Source: Amycolatopsis thermalba (lineage in GTDB: Bacteria; Actinomycetota; Actinomycetes; Mycobacteriales; Pseudonocardiaceae). From it: 64,000 nt of DNA. The translations under genes were made by a program, and so were the position numbers. This document shows, piece after piece, positions 36,101 through 45,946 of the stretch. Position 1 is the first letter of the stretch. Each line of letters opens with the position of its first letter. Under the pieces are notes generated by a model. It searched no databases, was not told where the DNA came from, and was given only the letters and a program-made list of their open reading frames with translations. The stretch is from contig NZ_PQHW01000017.1 in the NCBI RefSeq assembly GCF_003385215.1, positions 1 through 64,000 on the forward strand, written 5' to 3'.

Positions 36101-36739
36101 TCACACGGGCCCCGCTCCGCCGCGCAGCCCCGCGACGATCACGCGGTAGAAGTCGCCGAGATCACCGATCAGCGCCTCGACCTGCGCGGGATCGGCCGGA
36201 TCGGCGTCGAGCACCCAGTCCGCGACGAGGTCGAACATGCCCCCGATCGCCCCGACCGCCATGCGGTGCGCGTCCACCCCGCGCGGCCGCACGCCGTAGC
36301 GCAGCCACACCTGCTCCAGGAACGCGGCCGCGCCCCGCCGGTTCGCGCGGCGCTGCTGCTCGACCGCCCGGGACATCGCCCCGGACTCGCCGAAGGTGAC
36401 CTTCGCCAGCCGCGGGTCGTCGACCAGCCCGTGCGCGAACTCCGCGACCAGCAGCCGGGTCGCCGCCGCCTCGTCGTCCGGCGCTTGCTCCAGCGCCGAG
36501 ACCATCCGCGCCATCAGGCTTTCGGTGATCCGCCGCAGCAGCGCCAGGTAGCAGTCCTCGCGGCCGGTGAACACCTCGTAGAACGCCTTGGTGCCGACGA
36601 ACCCGGCCTGGCAGATCTGCTCGATCGAGGTGCCCGCGTACCCCTGCCGCGCGAACAGCTCCAGCGCGGCGTCGAGCAGCTGCTCCCGTCGTTGCTCGCG
36701 GCGCTGTTCGGCGTCCAGGCCGCGGATCCGGCGTCCCAC
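36101..36739 (-). CDS. TetR-family transcriptional regulator
   Basis: The 212-residue protein has an N-terminal HTH (LLDAALELFARQGYAGTSIEQICQ.., about residues 18-62) and a variable ligand domain. I chose GTG 36739 because it precedes the conserved region by a basic stretch as usual. It is divergent from a secreted esterase gene, and a perfect 6-bp-arm palindrome lies between their starts. It probably represses the esterase and itself. The ligand is unknown. Confidence 0.85.
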   Translation of the reverse strand: MGRRIRGLDAEQRREQRREQLLDAALELFARQGYAGTSIEQICQAGFVGTKAFYEVFTGREDCYLALLRRITESLMARMVSALEQAPDDEAAATRLLVAEFAHGLVDDPRLAKVTFGESGAMSRAVEQQRRANRRGAAAFLEQVWLRYGVRPRGVDAHRMAVGAIGGMFDLVADWVLDADPADPAQVEALIGDLGDFYRVIVAGLRGGAGPV

Positions 36740-36779
36740 ACCGCGACCGTACCCGGCCGCCCGGTTACGGAAAAGCTCT

Positions 36780-36794
36780 CTTGTTTGCAACAAG
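36780..36794. promoter_or_regulatory. Candidate TetR operator CTTGTT-TGC-AACAAG
   Basis: This 15-bp site is a perfect inverted repeat with a 3-nt centre. It is unusually AT-rich for this DNA and lies 41 bp from the TetR start and 53 bp from the esterase start. Confidence 0.55.
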
Positions 36795-36847
36795 GCACCG
36801 TGTTCTAATCGAGGGCATCCGCTCTCGCCGACGAAGCCGAGGTCGCC

Positions 36848-37693
36848 ATGCGTGCCGTGTTCACCGCACTCGCCGCCGCCCTGCTCACGATCGCCGCGGC
36901 GCCCGCCGCCTCCGCCGCGCCCACCTCCGGGTTCGGCGACTGGTCCTGCCGCCCGTCGGCCGCCCACCCCGAACCGGTCGTGCTGCTGCACGGGCTCGGC
37001 GGCAACGGGCCGGGCAACTTCGCCTACCTCGGCCCGTACCTCGCCCAGCGCGGCTACTGCGCCTTCACGCTCACCTACGGCCAGGCCGTGCCGGAGATCC
37101 CGGTCGGCGGCACCATCGCGATCGAGGACTCGGCCCGCGAGATCGAGGCGTTCGTCGACCGCGTGCGGGAGACCACCGGCGCCGAGCGGGTCGATCTCGT
37201 CGGCCACTCCGAGGGCGGGTTCCACGCGCTGTACGGGCCGAAGGTGCTGGGCTACGCCGGCGAGGTGCGCCGCGTCGTCGCGCTCGCGCCGCCCACTCAC
37301 GGCACCACCTTCGGCGGGCTGGTCACCGTGGCCGACCACCTGGGCCTGCGCCCCTCGCTCGACCCGATCCTCGCCACCTTCGGCTGCCCGGCGTGCGCGG
37401 GCCTGATCACCGGCGGCGAACCGGTCGCCGACCTCACCGACGGCCCGATCGCCCAGGACGGCGTGGCCTACACGATCCTCGCCACCCGCTTCGACGCCCT
37501 GGTCACCCCGCACGAGACGTCGTTCGTCCGCGAACCCGGTGTGCGCAACGCCTTCGTCCAGGACACCTGCCCGGCCGACCCGGTGGGGCACGTCGGCATG
37601 GCCTTCGACACCGCCGTGGCCGGGCTGGTCGCCAACGCGCTCGACCCGGAGCACCCCGCGCCGGTGCTCTGTACCCCGGGCCTGCCGTTCTGA
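36848..37693 (+). CDS. Secreted alpha/beta-hydrolase (lipase class 2-like)
   Basis: The 281-residue precursor has a signal peptide (about 1-24, ending ASAAPT). The fold shows the oxyanion motif VVLLHGLGGNGPGNFAYL and the nucleophile elbow VGHSEGG with Ser121; catalytic Asp and His are likely in RFDALV and DPVGHVGM. Four cysteines suggest disulfides in an exported protein. It resembles extracellular actinomycete triacylglycerol lipases. It is divergent from a TetR regulator. Confidence 0.82.
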   Translation: MRAVFTALAAALLTIAAAPAASAAPTSGFGDWSCRPSAAHPEPVVLLHGLGGNGPGNFAYLGPYLAQRGYCAFTLTYGQAVPEIPVGGTIAIEDSAREIEAFVDRVRETTGAERVDLVGHSEGGFHALYGPKVLGYAGEVRRVVALAPPTHGTTFGGLVTVADHLGLRPSLDPILATFGCPACAGLITGGEPVADLTDGPIAQDGVAYTILATRFDALVTPHETSFVREPGVRNAFVQDTCPADPVGHVGMAFDTAVAGLVANALDPEHPAPVLCTPGLPF

Positions 37694-37731
37694 GCGCGGG
37701 AGGGGTGCGCAAACCTGTCGGAGGGGAGCCA

Positions 37732-37737
37732 TAGGCT
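37732..37737 (+). promoter_or_regulatory. Candidate -10 box TAGGCT (leaderless uvrC)
   Basis: TAGGCT ends 7 nt before GTG 37745. It would start the uvrC-rapZ-yvcK-whiA transcript at or next to the start codon. Confidence 0.5.
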
Positions 37738-37744
37738 GGAGGGC

Positions 37745-39688
37745 GTGGCTGACCCGTCCACCTACCGTCCCTCGCCGGGGAGCATCCCGGACGAGCCCGG
37801 CGTCTACAAGTTCCGCGACGCGACCAAGCGGGTCATCTACGTCGGCAAGGCCAAGAGCCTGCGCAGCCGGCTGAACTCCTACTTCGCCGACCTGTCCGGG
37901 CTGCACCCGCGCACCCGGCAGATGGTGACCACCGCGGCCGGCGTCGAATGGACCGTCGTCACCACCGAGGTCGAGGCGCTCCAGCTGGAGTACAACTGGA
38001 TCAAGGAGTTCGACCCGCGGTTCAACGTCCGCTACCGCGACGACAAGTCCTACCCGGTGCTGGCGGTGACGCTGCACGAGGAGTTCCCGCGGCTGCACGT
38101 CTACCGCGGCCCGCGCAAGAAGGGCGTGCGGTACTTCGGCCCGTACGCCCACGCCTGGGCGATCCGCGAGACGCTCGACCTGCTGCTGCGCGTGTTCCCA
38201 GCCCGCACGTGCTCCACCGGCGTGTTCCGCCGCCACGGCCAGATCGGCCGCCCGTGCCTGCTCGGCTACATCGACAAGTGCTCCGCGCCGTGCGTGGGCA
38301 AGGTCAGCGCCGACGAGCACCGGCGGATCGTCGAGGACTTCTGCGACTTCCTCTCCGGCAAGACCGACGCGATGGTGCGCAAGCTGGAGCGGGACATGGC
38401 CGAGGCCGCCGAGAACCTGGAGTTCGAGAAGGCCGCCCGGCTGCGCGACGACATCGGCGCGCTGCGTCGGGCCATGGAGAAGCAGGCCGTGGTGCTCGGC
38501 GACGGCACGGACGCCGACCTGGTCGCGTTCGCCCACGACGAGCTGGAGGCCGCGGTCCAGGTCTTCCACGTGCGCGGCGGGCGGGTCCGCGGCCAGCGCG
38601 GCTGGGTGATCGACAAGGCCGACGAGATGGGCGTGGCCGGCCTGGTCGAGCAGTTCCTCACCCAGTTCTACGGCGAGCAGGTCGAGCTGGCCGAGCAGGG
38701 CACCGACCTGGGCACGCCGGTGCCGCGCGAGGTGCTGGTGCCGGAACTGCCCGCCGATCCCGAGGCGATGACCGAGTGGCTGTCCGGGCTGCGCGGCTCC
38801 CGGGTGCAGCTGCGGGTGCCGCAGCGCGGCGACAAGCGCGCGCTGGCCGAGACCGTGCAGCGCAACGCCGAGGAGGCGTTCCAGCAGCACAAGCTGCGCC
38901 GCGCCGGCGACCTCACGGCCCGTTCGGCCGCGCTGGCGGAGCTGCAGGAGCACCTGGGCCTGGACAGCGCGCCGCTGCGCATCGAGTGCGTCGACATCAG
39001 CCACACGCAGGGCACCGACGTGGTCGCCTCGCTCGTGGTGTTCGAGGACGGTGTGGCGCGCAAGTCGGAGTACCGCCGGTTCGCGTTGCGGGAGGCCGCC
39101 ACCGAGGGGGATGTCGCCTCCATTGCCGAGGTGGTGCGGCGGCGGTTCGCTCGCTACCAGACCGAAACGCAGGAGGGCCTGGCCGGCGAGAAGCCGGGGA
39201 TCGACCCGGAGACCGGACGGCCGCGCAAGTTCGCCTACCCGCCGAACCTGCTCGTGGTCGACGGCGCGGGCCCGCAGGCGACGGCGGCGGCGGACGTGCT
39301 GGCGGAGATGGGCATCACCGACATCGCCGTGGTGGGCCTGGCGAAGCGGCTGGAGGAGGTGTGGCTGCCCGGTGACCCGGACCCGGTGATCCTGCCGCGC
39401 ACCTCCGAGGCGCTGTACCTGTTGCAGCGGGTGCGGGACGAGGCGCACCGGTTCGCCATCGCCTACCACCGGCAGAAGCGCGCCAAGCGCGTGCAGGTGT
39501 CCGCTTTGGACGGTGTGCCGGGGCTGGGGCAGGCGCGGCGGGCCGCGTTGATCAAGCACTTCGGGTCGGTGAAGCGGCTGAAGGAAGCAGGGGTGGACGA
39601 GATCGCGCAGGTGCCGGGCGTGGGGAAGCGCACCGCCGAAGCGATCTTCGCCGCGTTGGCCTCAGGTGGGGAGTCGGAGCGGAAGTGA
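37745..39688 (+). CDS. uvrC: Excinuclease ABC subunit C
   Basis: UvrC makes both incisions in nucleotide excision repair. The 647-residue protein has the N-terminal GIY-YIG nuclease domain ([20 protein letters not shown]), the UVR motif around [18 protein letters not shown], the RNase H-like domain ([20 protein letters not shown]) and C-terminal helix-hairpin-helix motifs ([19 protein letters not shown]). It overlaps rapZ by GTGA. The order uvrC-rapZ-yvcK-whiA is conserved in actinobacteria. Confidence 0.97.
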   Translation: MADPSTYRPSPGSIPDEPGVYKFRDATKRVIYVGKAKSLRSRLNSYFADLSGLHPRTRQMVTTAAGVEWTVVTTEVEALQLEYNWIKEFDPRFNVRYRDDKSYPVLAVTLHEEFPRLHVYRGPRKKGVRYFGPYAHAWAIRETLDLLLRVFPARTCSTGVFRRHGQIGRPCLLGYIDKCSAPCVGKVSADEHRRIVEDFCDFLSGKTDAMVRKLERDMAEAAENLEFEKAARLRDDIGALRRAMEKQAVVLGDGTDADLVAFAHDELEAAVQVFHVRGGRVRGQRGWVIDKADEMGVAGLVEQFLTQFYGEQVELAEQGTDLGTPVPREVLVPELPADPEAMTEWLSGLRGSRVQLRVPQRGDKRALAETVQRNAEEAFQQHKLRRAGDLTARSAALAELQEHLGLDSAPLRIECVDISHTQGTDVVASLVVFEDGVARKSEYRRFALREAATEGDVASIAEVVRRRFARYQTETQEGLAGEKPGIDPETGRPRKFAYPPNLLVVDGAGPQATAAADVLAEMGITDIAVVGLAKRLEEVWLPGDPDPVILPRTSEALYLLQRVRDEAHRFAIAYHRQKRAKRVQVSALDGVPGLGQARRAALIKHFGSVKRLKEAGVDEIAQVPGVGKRTAEAIFAALASGGESERK

Positions 39689-40581
39689 CGGGAGAGACGA
39701 TGGCCGAGGATCGCGGCACCGGCATGGAGGTGGCGGTGGTGACCGGGCTGTCCGGCGCCGGCCGCAGCACCGCCGCGAAGTGCCTGGAGGATCTGGGCTG
39801 GTTCGTGGTGGACAACCTGCCGCCCGAGCTGATCGCGACGATGGTCGAGCTGGGGGCGCAGGCCCGCGGCGCGATCACGAAGGTGGCCGTGGTGATGGAC
39901 GTGCGCTCGCGCGCGTTCACCGACGACCTGTCGTCGATCATCAAGGACCTCGACGCGCGGGGCTACAAGCCGCGGGTGCTGTTCCTGGAGGCCACCGACG
40001 CGGTGCTGGTGCGGCGGTTCGAGCAGGTGCGCCGCGGCCACCCGCTGCAGGGGGACGGCCGGCTGATCGACGGCATCACCGCCGAGCGCCAGATGCTCGC
40101 GCCGCTGCGCGAGGAGGCCGACCTGGTGCTGGAGACCTCCGCGCTGTCGGTGCACGACCTGCGCGCGAAGATCGAGGACGCGTTCGGCTCCGAATCGGCC
40201 ACGCAGACGCGGGTCACCGTGCTGTCGTTCGGCTACAAGTACGGCCTGCCGATGGACGCGGATCTGGTGATGGACGTGCGGTTCCTGCCCAACCCGTTCT
40301 GGATCCCCGAGCTGCGCGACCACACCGGCCTGGACGCCGAGGTGCGCAACTACGTGCTGTCGCAGGAGGGCGCCGAGGAGTTCCTGGACCGCTACCACCA
40401 GCTGCTGCGCCTGATCGGCGCCGGCTACCGGCGGGAGGGCAAGCGGTACCTGACACTGGCGGTGGGCTGCACCGGCGGGAAGCACCGGAGTGTCGCGATC
40501 TCCGAGGAGCTGTCCCGGCTGCTGTCCAATGAGGACGGTATGGCGGTGAAGGTCATCCACCGGGACCTGGGACGCGAGTGA
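39685..40581 (+). CDS. rapZ: RapZ/YvcJ-family nucleotide-binding protein
   Basis: RapZ proteins bind nucleotides and, in Escherichia coli, RNA to control amino-sugar synthesis; the actinobacterial role is less clear. The 298-residue protein has the P-loop [20 protein letters not shown] and the C-terminal [20 protein letters not shown] motif. GTG 39685 overlaps uvrC; ATG 39700, with GGGAGA upstream, is an equally good start. It overlaps yvcK by 4 nt. Confidence 0.93.
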   Translation: MTGETMAEDRGTGMEVAVVTGLSGAGRSTAAKCLEDLGWFVVDNLPPELIATMVELGAQARGAITKVAVVMDVRSRAFTDDLSSIIKDLDARGYKPRVLFLEATDAVLVRRFEQVRRGHPLQGDGRLIDGITAERQMLAPLREEADLVLETSALSVHDLRAKIEDAFGSESATQTRVTVLSFGYKYGLPMDADLVMDVRFLPNPFWIPELRDHTGLDAEVRNYVLSQEGAEEFLDRYHQLLRLIGAGYRREGKRYLTLAVGCTGGKHRSVAISEELSRLLSNEDGMAVKVIHRDLGRE

Positions 40582-41555
40582 CCGGGCCGTTGCGAGCCGT
40601 CGCGCTGGGCGGCGGCCACGGGCTGCACGCGACGCTGACCGCCCTGCGGCGGCTGACCCCGGACGTGACCGCGGTGGTCACGGTCGCCGACGACGGCGGC
40701 TCGTCCGGGCGGTTGCGGCGGGAGCTGGGCCTGCTGCCGCCGGGGGACCTGCGGCAGGCGTTGTCCGCGCTGGCGGTCGCCGAGAAGGGCGAGTCGTTGT
40801 GGGCGGAGGTGTTCCAGCACCGGTTCGGCGGCAGCGGCGCGCTCACCGGGCACGCGGTGGGCAACCTGGTGCTGGCCGGGTTGTTCGAGGTGCTGGGCGA
40901 TCCGGTGGCCGCGCTGGACGAGGCGCGCCGGCTGCTGGGCGTGTCCGGGCGGGTGCTGCCGATGTCGCCGGAGCCGCTGGAGATCGAGGCGGAAGTGTCC
41001 GGCCTCGACGACGACGGGTCGTTGCGCCGCATCCGTGGCCAGGTCGCGGTGGCGAGCACCCCGGGGCGGGTCGAGCGGATCACGCTGCGCACGCCGCGGC
41101 GGCCGGGCGGGGTGCCGGCGGCGTGCGACGAGGCGGTGCAGGCCGTGCTGGACGCCGAGGCGGTGTTCCTGGGGCCGGGTTCGTGGTTCACCAGCGTCAT
41201 CCCGCACCTGATGGTGCCCGCGCTGCACGACGCGCTGATGCGCACGGCGGCGACGAAGATCGTGGTCCTGAACCTCGTCCCTCAGCCGGGTGAGACGGCG
41301 GGGTTCTCACCCGAACGGCACCTGGACGTACTCTTCCAGCACGCGCCCGGGCTGCGGGTGGACGCGGTGATCGCCGACCGGGACTCGGTGCCGGCACCGG
41401 CCCGCCTGCGGGACGCGGCGGCGGGACTGGGGGCCACGGCGCTTCTGGCGGATGTGGCGGACCCTGGTCGCGAGGGTGTGCACGATCCGGATGCGCTGGC
41501 GAGCTGTGTGCGGGAAGCTCTCGGTCTCAGCGGGACCGAGGGCCGGAAAGGGTAG
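40578..41555 (+). CDS. yvcK: Gluconeogenesis factor YvcK/CuvA (CofD-like)
   Basis: YvcK-type proteins bind UDP-sugars and support growth on gluconeogenic carbon and cell-wall homeostasis. The 325-residue protein begins LRAVALGGGHGLHATLTALR and has VADDGGSSGRLRRELGLLPPGD and the HAVGNLVLAGL motif. The start overlaps rapZ (GTGA). whiA follows after 9 nt. Confidence 0.94.
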   Translation: MTGPLRAVALGGGHGLHATLTALRRLTPDVTAVVTVADDGGSSGRLRRELGLLPPGDLRQALSALAVAEKGESLWAEVFQHRFGGSGALTGHAVGNLVLAGLFEVLGDPVAALDEARRLLGVSGRVLPMSPEPLEIEAEVSGLDDDGSLRRIRGQVAVASTPGRVERITLRTPRRPGGVPAACDEAVQAVLDAEAVFLGPGSWFTSVIPHLMVPALHDALMRTAATKIVVLNLVPQPGETAGFSPERHLDVLFQHAPGLRVDAVIADRDSVPAPARLRDAAAGLGATALLADVADPGREGVHDPDALASCVREALGLSGTEGRKG

Positions 41556-41564
41556 GGAGGGGCC

Positions 41565-42551
41565 ATGGCGATGACCGCCGCCGTGAAGGACGAGCTCAGC
41601 AGGCTGCAGATCACGAAGATCGGGCCGCGCCGGTCCGAAGTCGCGTCGATGCTGCGCTTCGCCGGTGGCCTGCACATCGTGGGGGGACGGGTGGTGGTGG
41701 AGGCCGAGCTGGACACGGGTTCGGTCGCGCGGCGCCTGCGCAAGGAGATCCACGAGCTGTACGGCCACCATTCGGACGTGCACGTGTTGTCCGCGGGCGG
41801 GCTGCGGAAGACGACGAGGTACATCGTCCGGGTGGTTCAGGACGGGGAGAGCCTGGCCCGGCAGACGGGGTTGATCGACCAGCGGGGCCGCCCGGTGCGG
41901 GGCCTGCCGGCGGCGGTGGTGTCCGGCGGGATCGCCGACGCCGAGGCCGCGTGGCGGGGCGCGTTCCTGGCGCACGGTTCGCTGACCGAGCCGGGCCGGT
42001 CGTCGTCGCTGGAGGTCACGTGCCCCGGCCCGGAGGCGGCGCTGGCGCTGGTGGGGGCGGCGCGGCGGATGGGCATCCAGGCGAAGTCGCGTGAGGTGCG
42101 GGGAGCCGACCGGGTGGTGGTCCGGGACGGGGACGCCATCGGTGCGCTGCTGACCCGGCTGGGCGCCCACGCGAGCGTCCTGCAGTGGGAGGAGCGCCGG
42201 ATGCGCCGCGAGGTCCGCGCGACGGCGAACCGCCTGGCCAACTTCGACGACGCCAACCTGCGCCGGAGCGCCCGGGCGGCGGTCGCGGCGGCCGCCCGGG
42301 TGGAACGAGCGCTGGACATCCTGGCCGACACCGCACCCGAACACCTGCTCGCCGCCGGACGGTTGCGGCTGGAGAATCGTCAGGCATCCCTGGAGGAGCT
42401 GGGCCAGCTGGCCGACCCCCCGATGACGAAGGACGCGGTGGCCGGCCGGATCCGGAGATTGCTGGCGATGGCCGACAAGCGGGCGAAGGAACTGAACATC
42501 CCGGACACCGAAAGCGCCGTCACGCCGGAAATGCTCGAGGAGAGCGTCTAA
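41565..42551 (+). CDS. whiA: Sporulation regulator WhiA
   Basis: WhiA works with WhiB to start sporulation septation in Streptomyces; homologues occur in most Gram-positives. The 328-residue protein has an N-terminal LAGLIDADG-like domain (about 1-220, with [16 protein letters not shown]) and a C-terminal HTH ([31 protein letters not shown]). ATG 41565 has GGGAGGGG upstream. It is the last gene of the conserved block before the accessory region. Confidence 0.96.
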   Translation: MAMTAAVKDELSRLQITKIGPRRSEVASMLRFAGGLHIVGGRVVVEAELDTGSVARRLRKEIHELYGHHSDVHVLSAGGLRKTTRYIVRVVQDGESLARQTGLIDQRGRPVRGLPAAVVSGGIADAEAAWRGAFLAHGSLTEPGRSSSLEVTCPGPEAALALVGAARRMGIQAKSREVRGADRVVVRDGDAIGALLTRLGAHASVLQWEERRMRREVRATANRLANFDDANLRRSARAAVAAAARVERALDILADTAPEHLLAAGRLRLENRQASLEELGQLADPPMTKDAVAGRIRRLLAMADKRAKELNIPDTESAVTPEMLEESV

Positions 42552-42582
42552 GGACGCCGGGACGGCGAACCCAACGAGCTGG

Positions 42583-42722
42583 GTGGTCATCCCGTCGCCT
42601 GACACGTGACGATCACCTTGAGCCAGGGCCGCAACCTCCGCTGCCAGCGTGAGTTGACATGCCAACCTTGCGGCCCTGGCTCAAGGTGATATGCACAAAC
42701 CGGAAGGCGACGGGATGACCAC
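42583..42722. repeat. 140-bp element with two perfect nested inverted repeats (17 bp + 23 bp)
   Basis: The outer arms 42583-42599 and 42706-42722 are perfectly complementary over 17 bp. The inner arms 42612-42634 and 42668-42690 are perfectly complementary over 23 bp. The single-stranded parts are 12 nt (left), 15 nt (right) and a 33-nt loop. No protein frame explains it. It lies between the convergent genes whiA and the beta-lactamase-like gene. It could be a MITE-like mobile element, a structured RNA or a large bidirectional terminator. Confidence 0.85.
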
Positions 42723-42774
42723 ACAGCGACCACCTCGTCAAGGTGAGATGACAACGGTCCCCCGTCATCCCGGA

Positions 42775-42868
42775 GCCTGCCCGTCCGGCGAGGACATCTC
42801 TTGATCTTTAGAGGTGACGTTGGGCAGGCGGAGAGCCCGCCCCGCGGGCGGAGGCGCCTACGGCGCCT
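42775..42868. repeat. Cluster of shorter hairpins
   Basis: GCCTGCCC (42775-42782) pairs with GGGCAGGC (42822-42829). GCCCGC (42835-42840) pairs with GCGGGC (42844-42849). AGGCGCC (42852-42858) pairs with GGCGCCT (42862-42868). With the 140-bp element they make the whole 42552-42959 gap rich in structure. The remaining bases to 42959 show no gene. Confidence 0.7.
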
Positions 42869-42959
42869 AACGGTCACATTGGGTGTGGAGCTTGGTCGGT
42901 CCACTTGCGTTGCCGGCCGCCGGTTTCCGTGGGGCTTTGAAAAGACTCGTGCCTGTTAG

Positions 42960-43754
42960 TTACCCCAGCAGTCCTTCCACCGCGGCCGTCGCCTGGGTGA
43001 CCTCTCGCATCGCCGTCTCCATCGCCGTGCCGCTGGGGCGGTGGCTCAGCACCACCACGACGTACCGGTCCCCGGCACCCACCAGCCCGCTGGTGTGCGC
43101 GTCGACCCCGCCGCGGCCCGCCGCCCATCCCTGCTTGATCGCCCACGGGCGGCCCGGCAACGCGTCCGGGATTCCGAAGTACTGGTCGACCCCGTCGGCC
43201 GCCACCGGGGGCGTGTCCCGCAGCGGGTCGAGGATCAAGCGCCGCTCACCCGCAGGCAGGGCCAGCACCGCCCGGTAGATCGTCAGCACGTCCTCGGCCG
43301 TCAGGAGCGTGTCGCCCCAGCGGCCCGGGTCCGAGGGTGGCTCGGTGGCCGTCAAACCGAGTGAACCGGCCGTGCGGCGGACGATCTCCGGTCCGCCCCC
43401 GGACTCCCACAGCTGGCTGGCGATCGCGTCGTCGCTGGAGGACAGCATTTTCGCCACGCGCGGGCTCGGCCGCTGCGGTGTCACGTGGCCGCGCTGCACG
43501 AGGTCGATCGCGATCAGCAGCTTCACCAGCGACGCCGACCGGTACCGCGTGTCGAGTCCCGCGCCGCGCAGGATGCGGTCCTTCTCGCGGTCGTAGACGA
43601 GCACGCTCGTCGCCGAGTCCTCGGCCGGTCCGGAGGTGCCGGAGCTGCTGCCGCGGAGCGCGAGCGCGAGGCCCAGTGCCAGGGCGATCACGACGACCGC
43701 GGTGACGAGGACGACGATCGGGCCACGGCGCAGTGGCCTGGTCTGCACGGACAT
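42960..43754 (-). CDS. Membrane-anchored class A beta-lactamase-like serine hydrolase
   Basis: The 264-residue protein has one N-terminal membrane helix (about 12-34) and an extracytoplasmic domain of the serine beta-lactamase fold. The SxxK motif is S75-L-V-K78; SSDDAIASQLW takes the place of SDN, and KQGWA takes the place of KTG. The altered motifs suggest a transpeptidase or carboxypeptidase-like or purely structural role more than a good beta-lactamase. It is divergent from a two-component system, which may control it. Confidence 0.75.
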   Translation of the reverse strand: MSVQTRPLRRGPIVVLVTAVVVIALALGLALALRGSSSGTSGPAEDSATSVLVYDREKDRILRGAGLDTRYRSASLVKLLIAIDLVQRGHVTPQRPSPRVAKMLSSSDDAIASQLWESGGGPEIVRRTAGSLGLTATEPPSDPGRWGDTLLTAEDVLTIYRAVLALPAGERRLILDPLRDTPPVAADGVDQYFGIPDALPGRPWAIKQGWAAGRGGVDAHTSGLVGAGDRYVVVVLSHRPSGTAMETAMREVTQATAAVEGLLG

Positions 43755-43843
43755 GGTGATCACCTTCCGCCGCCGATGTCCGCGTCCCGTCGTCGTCATG
43801 TCATGGTTTTGCAACAGAGTCGCGGCAGTTGGTGAAACACCGC

Positions 43844-43849
43844 CATAAT
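43844..43849 (+). promoter_or_regulatory. Candidate -10 box CATAAT (leaderless response regulator)
   Basis: CATAAT ends 7 nt before GTG 43857 in the 102-bp gap between the divergent genes. Confidence 0.45.
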
Positions 43850-43856
43850 CGGCCGC

Positions 43857-44531
43857 GTGCCGACTGTGCTGCTGATCGAGGACGACCCGGCGGTCCGGGA
43901 AGGACTGTGCCTGGGCCTGCGCCGGCACGGCCACGACGTGGAACCGGCCGCGGACGGCGAAGGCGGCCTGCGCCTGCTCGCCGCGCGCAGGCCCGACCTC
44001 GTGCTGCTCGACCTGATGCTGCCCGGCATCGACGGGTTCGAGGTGTGCCGCCGCATCCGCGCCACCGGCCCCATCCCGATCATCATGCTCACCGCCCGCG
44101 GCGACGACATCGACGTCGTCGGCGGGCTCGAAGCCGGCGCCGACGACTACGTGGTCAAACCCGTCCAGCCCCGCGTCCTGGACGCCCGCATCAAGGCCGT
44201 CCTGCGCCGCGGCGGCGCGGCGGGCCAGGACCGCGAACGACACGGCGCGCTGGTGATCGACCGCGCCGCCTGCGAGGTCACCAAGCACGGCGAACCGGTC
44301 CGGCTGACACCCACCGAGCTGCGGCTGCTGCTCGAGCTGTCCCGCGTGCCCGGCCGCGTGCTCAGCCGCCAGCAGCTGCTGGAACTGGTGTGGGACCACG
44401 ACTACCTCGGCGACTCGCGGCTGGTGGACGCGTGCGTGCAGCGGTTGCGCGCGAAGCTGGAGGACCAGCCCGCGGCGCCGGTGTACGTGCGGACCGTGCG
44501 CGGCTTCGGCTACCGGTTCGGTCCACTGTGA
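43857..44531 (+). CDS. OmpR/PhoB-family response regulator
   Basis: The 224-residue protein has a receiver domain (1-115; acidic pocket Glu8-Asp9-Asp10, phospho-acceptor Asp52 in LLDLMLPG, and the conserved Lys in VVKPV). The C-terminal winged helix (about 125-222) ends RTVRGFGYRFGPL. It overlaps the histidine kinase gene by GTGA. The set resembles envelope-stress systems of the CseBC type. The target genes are unknown, but the divergent beta-lactamase-like gene is the closest candidate. Confidence 0.9.
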   Translation: MPTVLLIEDDPAVREGLCLGLRRHGHDVEPAADGEGGLRLLAARRPDLVLLDLMLPGIDGFEVCRRIRATGPIPIIMLTARGDDIDVVGGLEAGADDYVVKPVQPRVLDARIKAVLRRGGAAGQDRERHGALVIDRAACEVTKHGEPVRLTPTELRLLLELSRVPGRVLSRQQLLELVWDHDYLGDSRLVDACVQRLRAKLEDQPAAPVYVRTVRGFGYRFGPL

Positions 44532-45946
44532 TCAGACGCGTTCTCGCGCGGCTGCGGGGGATCCGCGCGCGGCTGGTGCTCATCATCAGCCTGGTCGCGG
44601 TGGCGGCGATCGTCGGCGCGACCGGGGTCAACTACGTCGCCGCGCGGCGCACCGTGCTCGCCGCGACGCAGGACTCGCTGATCACCAAGCTGCGCGACGA
44701 CGTGGACGCCATCGCCCCCACCCTGCGGATGCCGCCCGACGTGGAGACGCTCAACCAGCTCCTGCGCGCCGTCCCGTCCGCCGCCGTCGCCCGCTACGGC
44801 ACACTGACCTCCACCGTCGGCGGTTCGATGGCCGGGGTGCCGCCCGAGCTGATCGCCCGGATCGACGCGGAAAAGCAGGTGGTGTTCCAGCGGGTCGACT
44901 CCTACGGCACCCCCCAGCTGCTGGTCGGCATGCCCGTCATGACCGTCGACACCAGCTTCCGCCGCGTCCCGTCCGGGCTGGAGGTGTACGGGTGGTTCTC
45001 GCTGACCGCCGAGCAGCAGCAGATCAGCGAGTTCGCGCTCAACGGCTGGCGCACCGCGGCCGTCGCGGTGCCGCTGGCGGTGCTCCTCGCCTGGCTCGCC
45101 GCAGGCGCGGTGCTGCGGCCGGTGCGGCGCCTGCGCGACGGCGCGCGCCAGCTGGCCCACGGCCGGCTTGCCACCCGGCTGCCCGAGCGGGGCGCTGACG
45201 AGCTGGCCGAGCTCGCGCGCACGTTCAACGAATCCGCCGCGAGCCTGGAGAAGTCGGTGGGGGAGCTGCGCCGCATGGAGGCCGACGCGCGCCGGTTCGT
45301 CGCCGACGTGTCGCACGAGCTGCGCACCCCGCTCGCCGCGATGACCGCCGTGACCGAGGTGCTCGACGAGGAGGCCGCGCGGCTGCAGGGCGACGCGGCC
45401 ACCGCCACCCGCCTGGTGAGCGAGGAGACCCGCAAGCTGACCCGGCTCGTCGACGACCTCATCGAGATCTCCCGCTTCGACAACGGCCGCGCCCGCATGG
45501 ACCGGCGCGAGGCCGACCTCGGCGAGCTGATCGCCGCGACCCTGCGCACCCGGCAGTGGAGCGACCGCGTCGAGGCCGAGCTGCCGCCCGGGATCGTCGC
45601 CGCGGTGGACGCGCGCCGCTTCGACGTGATCGTGGCGAACCTGGTCGGCAACGCGTTGCGGCACGGCGCCCCGCCGGTGCGGGTGCGCCTGTCCGCGGCC
45701 GGCGGGGAGGCCGTCGTCGAGGTCACCGACCACGGGCCGGGACTGGCCGACGACGTGCTGCCACACGTGTTCGCCCGGTTCTACAAGGCCGACACCGCGC
45801 GGTCGCGGTCGGAGGGGAGTGGTCTCGGGTTGTCCATCGCGGAGAAGAACGCCGGCCTGCACGGCGGCACGATCGAGGCCGGCAACCACCCGGGCGGCGG
45901 TGCCCGGTTCGTGCTCCGGCTGCCGCGGGCGGAGGTGCGGCGATGA
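44528..45946 (+). CDS. Membrane sensor histidine kinase
   Basis: The 472-residue kinase has two membrane helices (about 15-38 and 178-200) enclosing an extracellular sensor of about 140 residues. A HAMP domain (AAGAVLRPVRRLRDGARQL) follows, then HisKA with phospho-acceptor His263 in DVSHELRTPLAAM, and an ATPase domain with NLVGNALRHG and DHGPGLADDVL. It overlaps both neighbours by 4 nt. Confidence 0.93.
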   Translation: MIRRVLARLRGIRARLVLIISLVAVAAIVGATGVNYVAARRTVLAATQDSLITKLRDDVDAIAPTLRMPPDVETLNQLLRAVPSAAVARYGTLTSTVGGSMAGVPPELIARIDAEKQVVFQRVDSYGTPQLLVGMPVMTVDTSFRRVPSGLEVYGWFSLTAEQQQISEFALNGWRTAAVAVPLAVLLAWLAAGAVLRPVRRLRDGARQLAHGRLATRLPERGADELAELARTFNESAASLEKSVGELRRMEADARRFVADVSHELRTPLAAMTAVTEVLDEEAARLQGDAATATRLVSEETRKLTRLVDDLIEISRFDNGRARMDRREADLGELIAATLRTRQWSDRVEAELPPGIVAAVDARRFDVIVANLVGNALRHGAPPVRVRLSAAGGEAVVEVTDHGPGLADDVLPHVFARFYKADTARSRSEGSGLGLSIAEKNAGLHGGTIEAGNHPGGGARFVLRLPRAEVRR

